Of a stretch of 64,000 nucleotides of DNA, positions 1 through 12,556 are shown in pieces (the first letter of the stretch is position 1; each line of letters begins with the position of its first letter). The position numbers were made by a program, and so were the translations under genes. Source of the stretch: Lepidostoma basale (Eukaryota; Arthropoda; Insecta; Trichoptera; Lepidostomatidae); contig JAHDVF020000090.1 in NCBI GenBank assembly GCA_022606425.2, forward strand, positions 124,001 to 188,000, written 5' to 3'. Under the pieces are notes generated by a model that worked only from the letters and a program-made list of their open reading frames with translations, was not told where the DNA came from and did not search any database.

Positions 1-1186
1 TTTCACAATTTTCTTTCTTAAAAAAAGGGGTCCCAGGTATAATAGTCTAAGTGAAACTATACGTGGAAGCACCATCGTTGCTCCCATTATTTATAAATTT
101 TCTTAACACTTACGTCCCACCGCGATTCTGTAGTTATGGAATTTCTGGGAAGATGTTGATTTTATTTATTTGTCTGATACTATACAACAATTAAGTTTTG
201 ACGTTTATTAAACAAAAATTTTCAACTTTTGTTGTCCAGGTTTGGTACATTTATATATACCTACATTTTTATATTGTTAACACTCTCACATACGAACAGT
301 TCAGTTTTTTTTTAATTGGACACAATTTTCAATAATAACGCATAAATATGATTTATTACGTAAAATGAAGTATTTATTTTAATATATTCGTATACGTTAT
401 ATGTGCACTATAAGTATCTATATTCAATCCATCAAATTGAATATAAAACTATAATTTAAATGTCAAACAATCAAACTATTTTTAGCATTAATTTTTCCTT
501 TTTCTAAAGTCCATCTCTCCACCAATGTGAAACACATGGATGCATGTTGGAAACCAACGCATTAGTATTTAAGTTTTATAAACGTAATTTCTTTAAAGCC
601 AAGTAGCCAGATTTCAACACACCTTAGTATTACCGCGGATGAATTTAATTTAGCAATTATTTGCCCGTTAATAGTCAGTGCTACTTGGTCTTTACGTAAA
701 CGTAGACCGACGTCACGTTAACGGTTACGGTTACGGTTTCTTAGTTTGACAGACAAAAATCGCGGTAACTTTATACGAATATAAATTTACAAAAAATCAA
801 CTAAGGTGTAGAAAAAATATTTATCATGTGAATTTAGATACTATAAAATAGGCTCATATTCTATTTAAGTGGTTCATACTCAAACATCCTATTTATTTTT
901 ATTTCATTCATGGGATATTTATATTGCTATTTTGTTATTAATAAGTTATACATATAATATAATTTAATCTAAAATATACTTCATTATATAAACAGTGGGA
1001 ACAATATTTTAGGTACCTTTCTCAACATTTAAATTTAAATACCTTTTTTCTAATTACGTGTTCACATTAAGTAATTTTTTTTATTAAATATAGATAATAC
1101 AAATCACCGGTTACAGGTGTTAAAATAATAATAAGTTTTCTAAAGGGAAGACAATAACTTTATTTGTGTACGGAAATATTTCTGAA
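1..1186. other. AT-rich DNA upstream of possible first exon
   Basis: No coding exon is recognised. Positions 717-741 hold a short GGTTAC-type direct repeat. If the exon at 1187 is real, its promoter and leader lie here, but I see no convincing TATA box with initiator. Confidence 0.4.
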
Positions 1187-1224
1187 ATGGGAAATACGGC
1201 GTCTGTGTCGAAAAAGCAAGGGAA
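1187..1224 (+). CDS. Possible 5' coding exon of Men with myristoylation-type start
   Basis: An ATG opens 12 codons plus two bases, reading MGNTASVSKKQG, and runs straight into a strong splice donor (AA then GTGAGT). Gly2 and Ser6 fit an N-myristoylation signal. The exon ends in phase 2. That matches an acceptor after the pyrimidine-rich tract ending at 17337: the first malic-enzyme exon is then open in frame from 17338, with no stop and no ATG before 17522. Joining the two would give an N-terminal extension of about 74 residues and a protein of about 644 residues. The alternative is an unrelated first exon, or chance. No other gene start is visible nearby. The junction is inferred only from phase and splice signals, so confidence is modest. 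Confidence 0.38.
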
Positions 1225-1671
1225 GTGAGTATTTTACTAGTACGAATTTTGATAAACTTACTTTATAAGTGGATTAAGCAAAAAATGTAACTTGTGTGCA
1301 GGTATCAGTCATGTCAGTTGAAATCACGTAACTTGTTATACAACCTTTAAACAAATTATTTGTTTGATAAAATATGTTCATATTTTTTTTACAAAATGCG
1401 CGAATTCTTTTGAAATATGTCGTTACTATTCTATTTATGAAATAAATAAGTTTAAAAAAATCGTTGAAACGATTAAAAATATACATGTTTCAGTGCTAAT
1501 TTCACAACGAATAGTTCATAAAGGATTCTTTCAATTTTTTTTTTGGGAAATTCGTTTCCTATTTTATTTATTTATGTGTGTACACATAACTTTGATTATT
1601 GTTGTCAAATTAAACATAAAAGGGATATCTTCAAAATTAAGTAAATCATTGATTTAAAGTGTAAACATTCC

Positions 1672-1695
1672 AAATAATAATAATAATAATAATAA
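1672..1695. repeat. AAT microsatellite
   Basis: Eight uninterrupted AAT trinucleotide units in AT-rich DNA. Confidence 0.95.
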
Positions 1696-2139
1696 AGTAT
1701 TCTCCGGAATGCATATAGTAAATTCATAAAAATAATTGTTGCGGTAATAATGTACCTATAACTAATTAATTAGTTATTAACTATACTAACTTTTTTTCCA
1801 TTTGAGGACCAAATTGAAGTTATGTTGTTTCACTCGAGTCACCTGTATTGATTTTCATTTAATAGTAAAGTACATATTCATTGCCCTCAATATCACACAC
1901 ATTTTATAAAGCTATCTGTTTATTGATAGGAAGATCGATAACCATTGTTGTGTTCTCGTGTTAAGTTCGTTCTATGAGTAAATAAATTATATAGCTGGAA
2001 CCATCCTTAAGATTAGGTACACATTATAAATAAATTCGTATAGGAATTCGTTATTATTCGTAGATTACAAAATTTACTAAATAGTTCTACAACAAAAACT
2101 TGACGTTTGGCTAAGAAACTCCAAATGAAAAGCTGTAGA

Positions 2140-2385
2140 CCTATCTTCGTGGCAGATTATAGCTCTGACTGCCATACCGGATGTCCGGGTTCGATTCCCG
2201 GCGATGGCAGTGTACCTAATTGTCATACTGTCATTGGTCTTGTATAGAATTCACGTGACAATAAAATTTCGATAGATTAGCTACCTATCACATGTCACAA
2301 GAATCGATATAATAGCTAAAAACAAATTGTACACAATAATTAGGTTCAAACGACTAGTTGTATACAAAAAAATAATAATGTACCA
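2140..2385 (+). repeat. tRNA-headed SINE, copy 1
   Basis: The head resembles a tRNA with a clear B-box (GGTTCGATTCC) preceded by a degenerate A-box. It is followed by a conserved body (CACTG...TTGGTCT, GACAATAAAAT, TAGATTAGCTACCTATCACATG) and a tail of TACAAAAAAATAATAAT type. The same arrangement recurs six more times in this window, in both orientations. Confidence 0.8.
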
Positions 2386-2964
2386 TGTACCATATATGTA
2401 AGAATATTTTAACTTTTGTTTTTTGTAGTTGACTTGTATAGAAATAAAATAAGAATGGAAACATAACCATTTCACAAATTGCACTAATTACAAACCCACC
2501 CTAAATTATAATAGTTGTCACACAGATCGAACAATTCACTGATTTAAAAAAAACTAGCAATTATTTTTCTAGAATTAATTAATCCAGGAAATTAGTAAAG
2601 TTCCTTTTGCTACTATTATTAATTCAAATAATAAATTACTTGGTGCACTTTTAAAAGACTGGTGTTTATCTAAGACTGCAAAAAAAAACTATGGCTAACT
2701 GATTAAATAAATACTGGGACGTGTATCCGCTTCCTCAATTGACAATAACAGATTTTCACATCTGAAGGACATTTAGCCTAACCTATCATTAACAACTGTG
2801 ACGAATATGATTTCTTCACTAGACATGCATGTTATACGATAATTATAGATATGCAAGTATTACATGGCGCGATTTCTACTAGAAAAACAAATCATCGTTT
2901 TAGACGGGCGCTAACTCAGTTAGGTACAACTTAAAATACTAATGAATGTTCGTATTCACTTAAA

Positions 2965-3660
2965 TTGAGAACTATTTCTCTCTCTCTGGTTTCAATCCTG
3001 GGATTGGTTTGCAGCAATTTCCTCTATTCTTCTCTTCCATTCTTCCCTGTCTTGTGCGGCTATTTTGAAATCTGCACTTATATGATGAGCAGCGCACGTC
3101 CACCAGCAGGTCCTCCAGGTAGTCTCGGCGTGGGCGTCCCCTAGAGTTTGTCCCCTCGGTCATACCCTCCATTATGGCATGCAAGAGGCCTTTTTGTCGT
3201 ATTACTTGACCGATCCATCTTGCACGCCTTTCGGACAAAGTCCTGAGCAGGTGCCTTCCTCCTTCGATTCTTTGGAGAACCTCCTCATTTGTAATGTGGT
3301 CTCTCCGGGAAATTCCTAATAGTCTTCTATAGGACCACATCTCAAAAGCCTCTAGTCTCCGTTTATCTCTTTCGGATAGGCACCATGTCTCGCAGCCGTA
3401 CATCTAGATACTCCATACATAGGTCTTGATGAGGAGTATTCTTAGTTTTAGGTCTATATTATTCGATTATATTATTTTCGACCTTTTATTAAATGCAAGC
3501 TTAGCCTGATGTATACGGCTGTCGACCTCGCTCTTAGACCGACCGTCCTATGTTATTTTGCTCCCGAGGTAGACAAACTCCTTGGTGTTCTTTAGTGGAA
3601 CTCCTGACATCACCACTCTCATCTGATGTTGCGTTCGGCCTACAGTCAGGCCTACGGTTT
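2965..3660 (-). mobile_element. Non-LTR retrotransposon ORF2 C-terminal fragment
   Basis: The - strand encodes the end of a LINE polyprotein. It reads EFVYLGSKIT, then IHQAKLAFNKRSK, then the 143-residue open stretch 3403-2972 with MYGCETWCLSERDKRRLEAF, RLLGISRRDHITNEEVLQRI and RARWIGQVIRQKGLLHAIMEG, typical of the region after the reverse transcriptase domain. A few in-frame stops at 3404-3660 show it is dead. The endonuclease and most of the RT are absent (5' truncation). Confidence 0.85.
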
Positions 3661-3718
3661 CATAATATCAGCAAAATATTATAGTTGTATCTTAAAAGAT
3701 CTACATAAATCCAGTATA

Positions 3719-3800
3719 TCATGGGTCGGCAACCTTTTGTTGTGATAAGACCAAATATTTGACGTGGGGATTAGTGCGGTTCACACTTGGGTCACACTTC
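3719..3800 (+). mobile_element. Truncated hAT-like MITE (family B)
   Basis: The CATGGGTCGGCAACCTT end and the following ~70 bases match the 5' part of the complete element at 55364-55680. The 3' end is missing and DNA of a different repeat follows. Confidence 0.7.
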
Positions 3801-3827
3801 ATTACAGTATACCTGCAATATTTAACC

Positions 3828-4100
3828 TAACTATCCAACCATCACGCCATCTCCCCGAATGGGTAGGCAGAAAGAATGGACTGTCACACTTTAACCGATG
3901 CGGCACTCCATCCTTCTCTTTTCGCCCCGCGGGAGGCGCGGTGTGATGGGTTGCGAACCTCATCGCTACAAATAGGCATCTCCCGCGCACACTTCGATCG
4001 TCCAACATCCACAAAAAAATCTAAAACAAATAATATAAAATACAATGATATAAAATAAAATAACAAAATAAAAATGTTCTTTTTAGATGGTGCACATATA
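3828..4100 (-). mobile_element. LINE 3' end fragment (GTTAGTTAG-tail family)
   Basis: On the - strand this reads as a GATGGTGCACC-to-GGCGTGATGGTTAG 3' region. Positions 10660-10870 carry the same sequence in the opposite orientation, including the GTGGGTGTTGGACGATCGAAGTG core. No intact reading frame is present. Confidence 0.65.
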
Positions 4101-4931
4101 TAATTTATGAATATGTCCGTGTCCACGTTAGTGTATTTAAATCCATCTAGTATTTGATTTTTCGACGATTATTTTTAATTGTGTGCAAGTTTTTTTTACT
4201 AACGAAATGCAAATATAAAATACTAACACATTTGAATTGACTGGGTTTGCCAGTGAAATTGCTATCTTGCAACATTTTGTTAAACAATTGTTATGAAATA
4301 TTGACATTTTGGCGTTTAGTAACCTTTCGCATTGTTTTAGTCTGTTGCACTTTAATAACAAAACAAAACCACTTTTTATGTAAATTTTGTAACGATTGCA
4401 ATTTGAATGCCGATTAGCATAAAAATAATTGAGATAGTCATTGTGCGCTGTGTGATTTGAGGTAAAACAGAATAATTAGTCCAAATTTATCTTAAACGTA
4501 ACAAATGTCAGATTGTTATCTGACAAGATGTTGATTCCGGATAGAGTTATCCAATTATATAAAAACATTTTTGTGGCAATATGTGCCTGAAGTAATAGTA
4601 GACAACCGTTAACAAAATATTTTTAAATGAAAATAACAGTACTCTCTTACGTTACGGAGATTTCAAACAGTCTGTTCAAAAATAATTATCTGCTATCGAA
4701 AACATATACCTTGATAAAAACAAATTACCTCTCCGTCAACATAAACATTTTAATAAAATCAAATAAAAAAAATTCAACATTAAAATTAAAACATAACATA
4801 AAATAACGCCAATGTAACTTTACCTTTTGTATTTCATATTTTAATGAAAACCAAATTTTTCTTAAAATTTTCTTTTTCGTTTACTTGGGCATTGTACAAT
4901 AATATTTGACAATCCATTTGTCAAATGACTT

Positions 4932-5035
4932 TTGATAATGCAACGACAGGTGAAACATGTCACACATAAAAAAAATGGATTAAATATTTAATACGGAGTT
5001 TTACATCATAGTTCAAGAAAAACGGCATCTTTTGT
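4932..5035 (+). repeat. Unclassified AT-rich dispersed repeat, copy 1
   Basis: Shares the pattern AAGGCGAAACATGTC...CATAAAATA...TTTTACATCATTGTTCAAGAAAC with copies near 6105, 8315, 19710 and 43500. I do not recognise the family. There is no coding capacity, and the termini are not clear by eye. Confidence 0.45.
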
Positions 5036-6104
5036 ATTGTGATTAGGTTCTATGTGTTTACTGTATGTCTACGATTTTTTTTTTATAATTCACGTTACAT
5101 AACAATTATAAACAATTATAAACATGCGTCGGTTTCGATAACCAAATTTTATAATGTGAGCAGTGGATGGAAATTGCACGAGCATCCATTTGAAATGAAA
5201 TACGTCATTTAAACAATGTGCACCCCTCTTTTTAAATAGAGTACTAACACACAGATGCAAGGATACTTCCAATTAAGGTGTTATAACCACATCATCGGCG
5301 CTCCTGGAAACGACACTAAGTCGGTCAAACCTTGCACTACAGTGGCAAGAAATAGAAGAGAGAAAAGGCTATTTTTAGGATAATCAAAACGACATATGAG
5401 TTTGCCATTGATACGAAAAATAAGATTATACTATTTATCTCTTGAAACATAAATATCGAAATTGAGTATAAAGATTTTTACACAGAAACCAAAACTAAAA
5501 ATTGGATGCATTCTTTTTGTTTCTAGTTACTGGGATTTACCGGAACCCATTACTGGAATTTCAATTGTCTATACGTATGGGTCCGCGTATTCGGAAAATC
5601 GAATGCATTATTATTTTTTCCCTATATTCCGCCGTCCGCTAATAACCGTAGACGTTAGAATACCTATCACACTGTGAAAGTGAAATCCCCTAATTCGTTT
5701 GTGAATATATTTTCATATTCATTAAAACAAGTGATGATCTAAAATATAAACGTTTATGATTCCCATTCTAAAGCCTTACTTCAAAAATAATTTGTTTTAA
5801 CACCACTTTATTATATTTTTTAAGTACCAACCGGTTTTCCTTTTCTCCCACCTTAGCTTCTTGAACGATACAAAACACGCTGTTTAGTTCTAAAAACAAA
5901 TAAATAAAGTATCTAATATATACACATTGTATTCATACATTTAACTAGTTCCAGGTAATACTTTCCTGCATTCGAAGGTTTATCCGTTCATTGTTTTCAA
6001 CAATGTATTGGGCCACGTCAATTACCTTGATTACAGTATTATATTCCTTTAACTCGTGTATATAAACAATGACGCGTTTGATTTTCGCTATATTCAATAA
6101 TGCC

Positions 6105-6175
6105 TTAGACAGGCGAAACATGTCATTCGCATAAAATATAATAAAACTTCTAGAAAACAAACTTTTCTAAAAAGT
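6105..6175 (+). repeat. Unclassified AT-rich dispersed repeat, copy 2
   Basis: Contains GCCTTAGACAGGCGAAACATG, CATAAAATATAATAAAACTTC and TAGAAAACAAACTTTTCTAA, nearly matching the copy at 19710-19835. Confidence 0.5.
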
Positions 6176-6949
6176 ATTAATTTAAAAAAAAGGGGTGTAA
6201 AAACAAATAATAATTATTATTACTAAAATGTATTTTTGTAGAATATCTACACTCTAGATCTATACAAAAAGATTTTTAAAATACAATCAGCTTTTTTTAA
6301 GAATAAAAATGTGATGAAAACCTTCTGATAAAATTAAAAGCACAGTACAAAAATCTCAAATGTCAATAATCAATAATTTTTCCGCACTATAATGTACCCT
6401 CTATGAATAAAATTTAGGTTCGAAAAGTACCTTACATGAAAGTGTTTCGAAGAATTACAACAGAAACTAGTAAATACCAAGTACCTACTGCAATTTTATT
6501 AAAAGTTATTATAAATAAACAATTCATAGACGAGCAAATGTTTCAAAATTAATCAAAAAAATATCAATTATTTCAATATCTACATTGCAGGACTTTTTCA
6601 GAACTAAAGTTACAGCTACAGTTAAAGTATAAATCATTAACCATTACATATTCAGGACAAAATTAAACAATAAAACCTGTAAACCCATAAACGCTTACTT
6701 TAGATATTTTCGGAACGACAATTGATTTTTTTTGGTTATGCGGTTCCTATCCCCTCAGCTACCTGGATAATATTTTATCGTTTTGGAATATTCTGGATCA
6801 GTGGTTTCTAAAATACAGGGGCGCGCCAATCGTAAATATCCGTTAAAGGAAAAATAGTTAACGGATTATCTTCTGATTTTTTATCTAAAATGTGTAAATC
6901 TAAACTTCATAACAAGCTAATCAGTTCACTGGCTTAATAGTCCGGAATA

Positions 6950-7385
6950 AACTCTGCTGGACTGGCTCCAAATTATATATCCGAACTCTGTATAACGGAC
7001 AGCCTAAATACAAGGAAATCCGCACTTCGCTTGGCCAACTCCTTGCCGCGCCAATAGGAAGATTAGTTGAGCCAAAGCGTTGGCCTAGTACCTACAAACT
7101 TCGGGGATCGAGCGTTTGCGGTAGCCGGTCCATCAGCTTGGAACAATCTTCCTTCACACCTCAGATGCATAAATGATCCGACAGATTTCAGATCGAAGTT
7201 GAAAACTAATCTTTTTCATATTTCATACCCAACTTGCATATTTTATTCTATTATAATTTCTAAATGATCGCGAATATCAATCAGATGCAGCGTTCACATT
7301 TAGATTTAAAACACGTCTTAATGCGCCCTTGAGGTGATTACATCACAAAAACGGTGCTTTAAAAGTTAGCATATTATTATTATTA
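6950..7385 (+). mobile_element. CR1/L2-type LINE ORF2 tail and 3' end
   Basis: Translation gives SPAGLAPNYISELC, then FGDRAFAVAGPSAWNNLP, SHLR and FRSKLKTNLF, the usual end of CR1/L2-like ORF2 proteins. The 3' UTR follows (ATGCGCCCTTGAGGTGATTAC and AAAACGGTGCTTTAAAAG) and ends in ATT repeats. A stop before the SQSVGLVPT stretch marks it as defective. Fragments of the same 3' end occur at 45480-45565, 61196-61265 and 62150-62290. Confidence 0.8.
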
Positions 7386-8314
7386 GATGAAAAAATATTG
7401 AGTCAACACGCCCTGCAGGGCCAGATGTACTGGACATCAGTCAGTCAGAAATAGAAAACGAGTTAAATCAAAAGTAAGTGATTAAAGAAAACCCAGATAA
7501 CGGAACAATGACAGTTGGGTGGATATCCTCATAGCTCCTTGAACCAAATTGGGGATTCAGGACAACAATGAGATCAATTATACGTTTAATATATGGTACA
7601 TTATAATATATGTATGGTAAGCCTACACAGGAGGGCATCTTACGTATCCATGTGTGGTCAGTGTAATTACTCCGGTAGGTATCCGAGACCTCCAATAGCT
7701 GGCTGAGGTTAGATAACACGTATATGATATAATTCGCACGACTTGAACGGATATGAAAGTACCCCGAGGGCTGATATTGTCCTACATTCGAGTAATAAAA
7801 ATACTCTAAACGGAGTACCTACTCGCGTGCAGGTAACCTACGTAGGTACCTATATTTATTACCATTCGCAAATAAAATTAGCAATCATGTTTTATTGATG
7901 ACATAAAAATATACATAGCCATTGAAACATTAATAGCGCAATAGACACTCCATATTGTTATAATAATAAATATGAATCATTATTTGTAATATACTCGTAC
8001 ATGGTTCAAGAATTTGATTTCGCGCTCCCATTTTTGGCTAAGCAATTATTTTCCTTTTTCTGGTGATTAAATTAATAAACTAGGTAATTTAAATCATTCG
8101 ATTTTTTTAATAAGTTTATCGCACGACTTTTCGATTACTTGGATTTTAATATCACTCGATTAAAAAATGTGTTTTAATACACCCGAGAAATGTATTAAAT
8201 TGTTCTGAATCATTCCATTAATCGAATTATTCGAAACTATAGCTTATTCAACAATTATGATAGATTAGATTATCCAAATATTTAATCGAAATACCGTTAT
8301 ATGGAAGTATTATT

Positions 8315-8440
8315 AATTCCCTAGCAAGGTGAAATATGTAATTCCCATTAAACACAATAAAACTTCTACTAAATGAACACTTTCGTCATTCTGAAATATT
8401 TAATGTGAATTTTTATACCATTGTTCAAGAAACAAGCAAT
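8315..8440 (+). repeat. Unclassified AT-rich dispersed repeat, copy 3
   Basis: Reads CTAGCAAGGTGAAATATG, CAATAAAACTTCTACTAAA and, at the 3' side, ACCATTGTTCAAGAAACAAG, as in the other copies. Confidence 0.45.
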
Positions 8441-8479
8441 AATCCAAGTATTATATAGCTTAACTGTTTCATGACAATA

Positions 8480-10010
8480 ATTGATTTAGTATTTTAATTG
8501 AATTGAAGAATTATACCATATGTTGAAAACCCATACCAGGACGAAATCACTATTAACCAAGGACAGGTCGCCATCTCCAAACTTAAAAACAGATAGTCAC
8601 CAGGCATTGATGATATAAACAACGAACTTCTCAAGTACGCTGGAGACAAATTACCACAAGAGCTGCACATTTTGTTCAATGAAATTATCATCACAAACAA
8701 AATACCAGAAAAGTGGGGAACTAATATCACAATCCCAATATTTAAAAAAGGCCAAACACCGAACCAGAAAATTACAGGGGTATATCTCTTTTATGCGCCA
8801 CGCAAAAACTGTTCACCAATATAATTAAAGCGAAATTGGAATCCCAAATAAACCCCAGAGAAGAGCAACAGGGTTTCAGAAAAAAAAAAGATGCGATATT
8901 CACAATCAGACAAATTAAGAAAAAGGCAATTGAATTCCAAACCACTGCCTATGTCTGGGTAGGGCCTTTGAAAAGAGCCTTTGATAGGGTACAATTAAAA
9001 GACATTATAAACATTCTGATTCAAAAGTCTGTTCCTCCAGAAATTATTAAAATAATCAGAGATTTAAATATAAGAGGCAATACCAGAATTAGATGCGATT
9101 GTGAACTTAGTAAAACACTCCCACTACGACACTACGACAGGTATACGACAAAGAGACAGCCTAAGCCCTTTTCCGTTCAATCTGATAATGGGCGAACTTA
9201 TAGAGGAGACCCAATCGCTACAACTGGGATATAGGATGGGAGAGCAAATTGTCAATGTGTTATGTTATGCAGACGATGCTATAATCATAGCTGAAAACAA
9301 TAATGACTTACAAAAAATGCTAGACAGACTACATCACGCCTGTAAGAAATACAACATGACGATCTCTATCAAAAAAACAAAATGTGTGACCTTTTCCTAA
9401 ACACCCAAAACATGTAACCTGGTTATAGAAAATCAACCCATAGAACAGGTCACCTTCAAGTATCTAGGCATAGACCTGGTGGGAGGAGCTGATCTGAGGG
9501 AAAAAATTCAAGCCCAAGTAAACAAGGAAGCTGCAATCTTCGGCGCTCTAAAATCTACAATATGGAAAAACAAAGACATGGCCATTAAGAGTTAGATGAG
9601 AATCTATAAAGCGTCGTGAGAAACGATGAGAAACATATGGCGTCGAAGCAAGGGCAGACACAATAAAGACCAAACAAGTTTTGAGAACTTCCAAGATGAA
9701 GACACTGAGGACGATAGCAGGTAAGACACTGAGAGATCGCGTGAGGAACACCAGAATAAGAGAGATATGTGAGTTTGAGGATATTATAAGATGGAGCAGA
9801 CAGCGAACAAGGGACTGGTACGGTCATGTCCAAAGTATGGACACCACCAGAATCCCCTATATTGCTCTACATAATCAGCCTCATGGGACTTGTCCTCGTG
9901 GAAGACCTCCTAAAAGATGGGAGTACAGCTGGGAGTCTACCTCACAGGAGGAGCAACACTCTGGAGAATAGACCACATAGGTCTACAACAAGGAAGAAGA
10001 AGAAGAATTG
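8480..10010 (+). pseudogene. Degenerate LINE with reverse transcriptase domain
   Basis: The + strand carries a recognisable RT across several frames. The order is INNELLKYAGDKLPQELHILF, EKWGTNITIPIFKKGQ, REEQQGFRKKKDAIFTIRQI, GIRQRDSLSPFPFNLIMGEL, then the catalytic CYADDAIIIAENNNDLQKML and FKYLGIDLVGGADLREKI. The C-terminal tail RTRDWYGHVQSMDTTRIP and CPRGRPPKRW follows and is shared with the fragments at 18195-18460 and 25985-26130. Stops and frameshifts (for example near 8607, 8790, 9110, 9400 and 9594) show it is inactive. No endonuclease domain is visible upstream, so the copy is 5'-truncated. Confidence 0.9.
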
Positions 10011-10200
10011 AAGACCTCCGAGGAAACACGGCATGACCAAATTAATCAATCACTAAAAGGCGGCCACATTCGAAGTCGGATCGACGAGCGTGCATCTCGA
10101 ATCTCGGGAGGTGTGTCAGGACAGAGTAGTGTGACGGTCCAATCATTCTGCCTACCCCAGGGAAACGGCGTGATGGTTAGTTAATTGGTTAGTTTCGAAT
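10011..10200 (+). mobile_element. LINE 3' end, GTTAGTTAG-tail family
   Basis: Encodes a degenerate RPRKHGMTKLI-type stretch and a GGHIRSR-like motif, then the 3' UTR with GGAAACGGCGTGATGGTTAGTT. It abuts the tail of the preceding LINE and matches 15870-16285. Confidence 0.7.
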
Positions 10201-10659
10201 TGACTTAATGTAAGTCATGATCATGCGATCATCTCTTGATCATGCGTTTCTGGTATTATATTGTGTATATTATATTTTGCATGTACGAGCATTTGCATGT
10301 ATTAAACATTATAATAGTTAATTGTGACACGTTTATCGTTTTTATGAAGAATTTTGACAGGTGTAAAAATAAATTTTTCATTTGTTCCAATGACAATTTG
10401 AATAATTTCTTCGATATTATAAAAATAATATCGATATTATTTAAAATAAACTTTAAAATTTCTTGCTGGTTAAGTGCCTAATTACAGCTAATTTAAAAAA
10501 CGGTGGATACGTGTAACGTAATTAAATAAACACAAAAGTCCGGATCGTCCATGTCAACATGTGCAACATCGAAAAAAACATTATGTGTTATTATAATACA
10601 TTATGTGCTAAATTAAAAAAAAACGGTGGATTCGTGGAACATAAATTGAATAGTCAATA

Positions 10660-10930
10660 TCTGCACCATCTAAAAAGAACATTATGTGTTGAATTATTTT
10701 TATTTTGTTATTTTATTTTATATCATTGTATTTTATATTATTTGTTTTAGATTTATTTTGTGGGTGTTGGACGATCGAAGTGTGTGCGGGAGATGCCTAT
10801 TGGTGGCGATGAGGTTCGCAACCCATCACTTCTGCCTACCCTTTCGGGGAGACGGCGTGATGGTTAGTTAGTTTTTTTAGTTAGTATTAAACATTAATAT
10901 TGTTTGTAATTTTTGATTAGAAATAAACTG
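10660..10930 (+). mobile_element. LINE 3' end with TGATTTGATTTGA terminus
   Basis: A + strand copy of the repeat at 3828-4100. It is followed by AGAAATAAACTGATTTGATTTG, a polyadenylation-like terminal motif also seen (reversed) at 12014. Only the 3' UTR survives. Confidence 0.65.
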
Positions 10931-11629
10931 ATTTGATTTGAAAATATTTTTTCAAATATATTTTCTATCGTTGCCGCTTCGTAATATTTGTATGTTTGAT
11001 AATATTTACATCAATTTACTATTTCAAATTACCGCGCCATGATCTTTCATAATTATATTAATAATAATAAAAACTTACATGCCATGGCGAAGTTTCCGGA
11101 AACGTGATTCACGAATGAATATTATATTCAAGGTAAAACAATTACAATTGTACGTTATTCGACATGTTCTTATATAATAAAATAAATTATTTATATAAAA
11201 TTTCCGATCATAACACAATTAGAACATAACCCCGTATTAATTTCGTGTAGTAACAGTCTACAACAAAACCATTCATCGGAAAATGAAAAAAAATTAAACT
11301 AGTTGCGGCTACTTACATTTTCCATTTGAATGCGCCCAGAGAAGACATTCAACGGAATAATAATTGTATACCCATTATGTACATCCATATTTTTAAATAT
11401 TTTAGCAAGAGATTAAGCATTTTAATTTGATATCTCGTACTAACATACACAAATAAATAACCAATTAAATGACGTGAGTTAGTTTGCAAACGTAAATTAT
11501 TATGTCAGGTCCAATTTACAAATACATATTATATCATACAATGTTTTATTTGATGTCATGACTAAGCAAGTAATAACCATTTTTAAATGACGTTCATCGT
11601 AGATCATATTTCGGCGCTAAAACATTCGT

Positions 11630-12013
11630 CTATGAAGTGAAAACTCTATGAAGCCTGCGTTCTGCCAGTTGGTACTTGTGGTCTTGAAACAGTTACATTG
11701 TCCAAACAAAGTGCCGAGAAACTACGAGTGACCCAAAGAGCCATGGAAAGGGCCATGTTAGGAATAAGCCTAAGAGTCAGAGTCGGAAACGATACGGTGA
11801 GAGAAAAAACAAAGGTCACTGACATCATCCACCGGGTGGCGACTCTAAAATGGCAATGGGCAGGTCACGTAGCCAGAAGCTCAGATGAAAAGTGGACAAG
11901 AAGACTGCTGACTGGAAACCGTGGACGGCGAAGAGAAGTGCAGTCAGATACGTCGAGAGATACAGAGAGATACGTCGGAATAACCTGGATGCAGTCTGCA
12001 CAGGACAGAGTGA
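11630..12013 (+). mobile_element. LINE ORF2 C-terminal fragment, left part (interrupted)
   Basis: Reads LPVGTCGLETVTLS, KLRVTQRAMERAMLGISLR, TKVTDIIHRVATLKWQWAGH and SDEKWTRRLLTGNRGRR, then WMQSAQDRVT, typical of the post-RT tail of many insect LINEs. Coding is broken by another element at about 12014 and resumes after it. Confidence 0.85.
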
Positions 12014-12494
12014 CATCAAATCAAATCAGTTTATTAACTCGATAGACATTACAAACAGGAAAATGTTTAAGGCATCTATTAAGTACAGGTAAAATATCAT
12101 AAAAATACAACAAAGTACCAGGAACGCATTAGAGATGGTTCGACATTAGGAAGACAAGATACATTCTAAAGTCAATAGTATTTGCCCCCTGAACGTACTT
12201 TCACTAACATGAAAGACGTCGATCTCCGAGGAGACCGCGTTCAGCAGACTAATTGCTCTTCCCACCGGTGTCACCAGAGGCAGATTGGTTCTGGCGGCCG
12301 GTAGGTAAAACAATCTGTGCTGTCGCTGTCGGAGATATCTATCGGGGACAAAAATACCAACATCCTCCAGTACGGCCGAGTTCTCGAAGTATCCCCTAAT
12401 TAATCTGAAGAAATGGGTTATTAGATGTCCATCTCTTCGAAGCTGTAAAGAATTGGTTCCGAGCATTCCCAGAAGAAATGCCGTGGGATAGAGC
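12014..12494 (-). mobile_element. LINE fragment inserted inside another LINE
   Basis: On the - strand the open stretch 12466-12146 reads GIFVPDRYLRQRQHRLFYLP, TNLPLVTPVGRAISLLNAVS and DVFHVSESTFRG, a post-RT tail. A 3' UTR follows, ending AATAAACTGATTTGATTTGA. It splits the + strand LINE. The short ACAGAG/ATAGAG motifs at the two edges may be a decayed target duplication. Confidence 0.75.
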
Positions 12495-12556
12495 CATGGG
12501 AGCGAATGGAGGAGGCCTTTATCCAGGAGTGGACGAAGAAGAAGAAGAAGAAGAAA
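12495..12556 (+). mobile_element. LINE tail, right part, with GAA repeat
   Basis: Encodes EPWERMEEAFIQEWT and then runs into a GAA microsatellite (12533-12556). It continues the interrupted LINE at 11630-12013. Confidence 0.75.

Noticed and set aside
1274..1657. AT-rich open frames on both strands near 1.3-1.7 kb
   Set aside because: Phe/Ile/Lys-rich translations typical of random AT-rich DNA.
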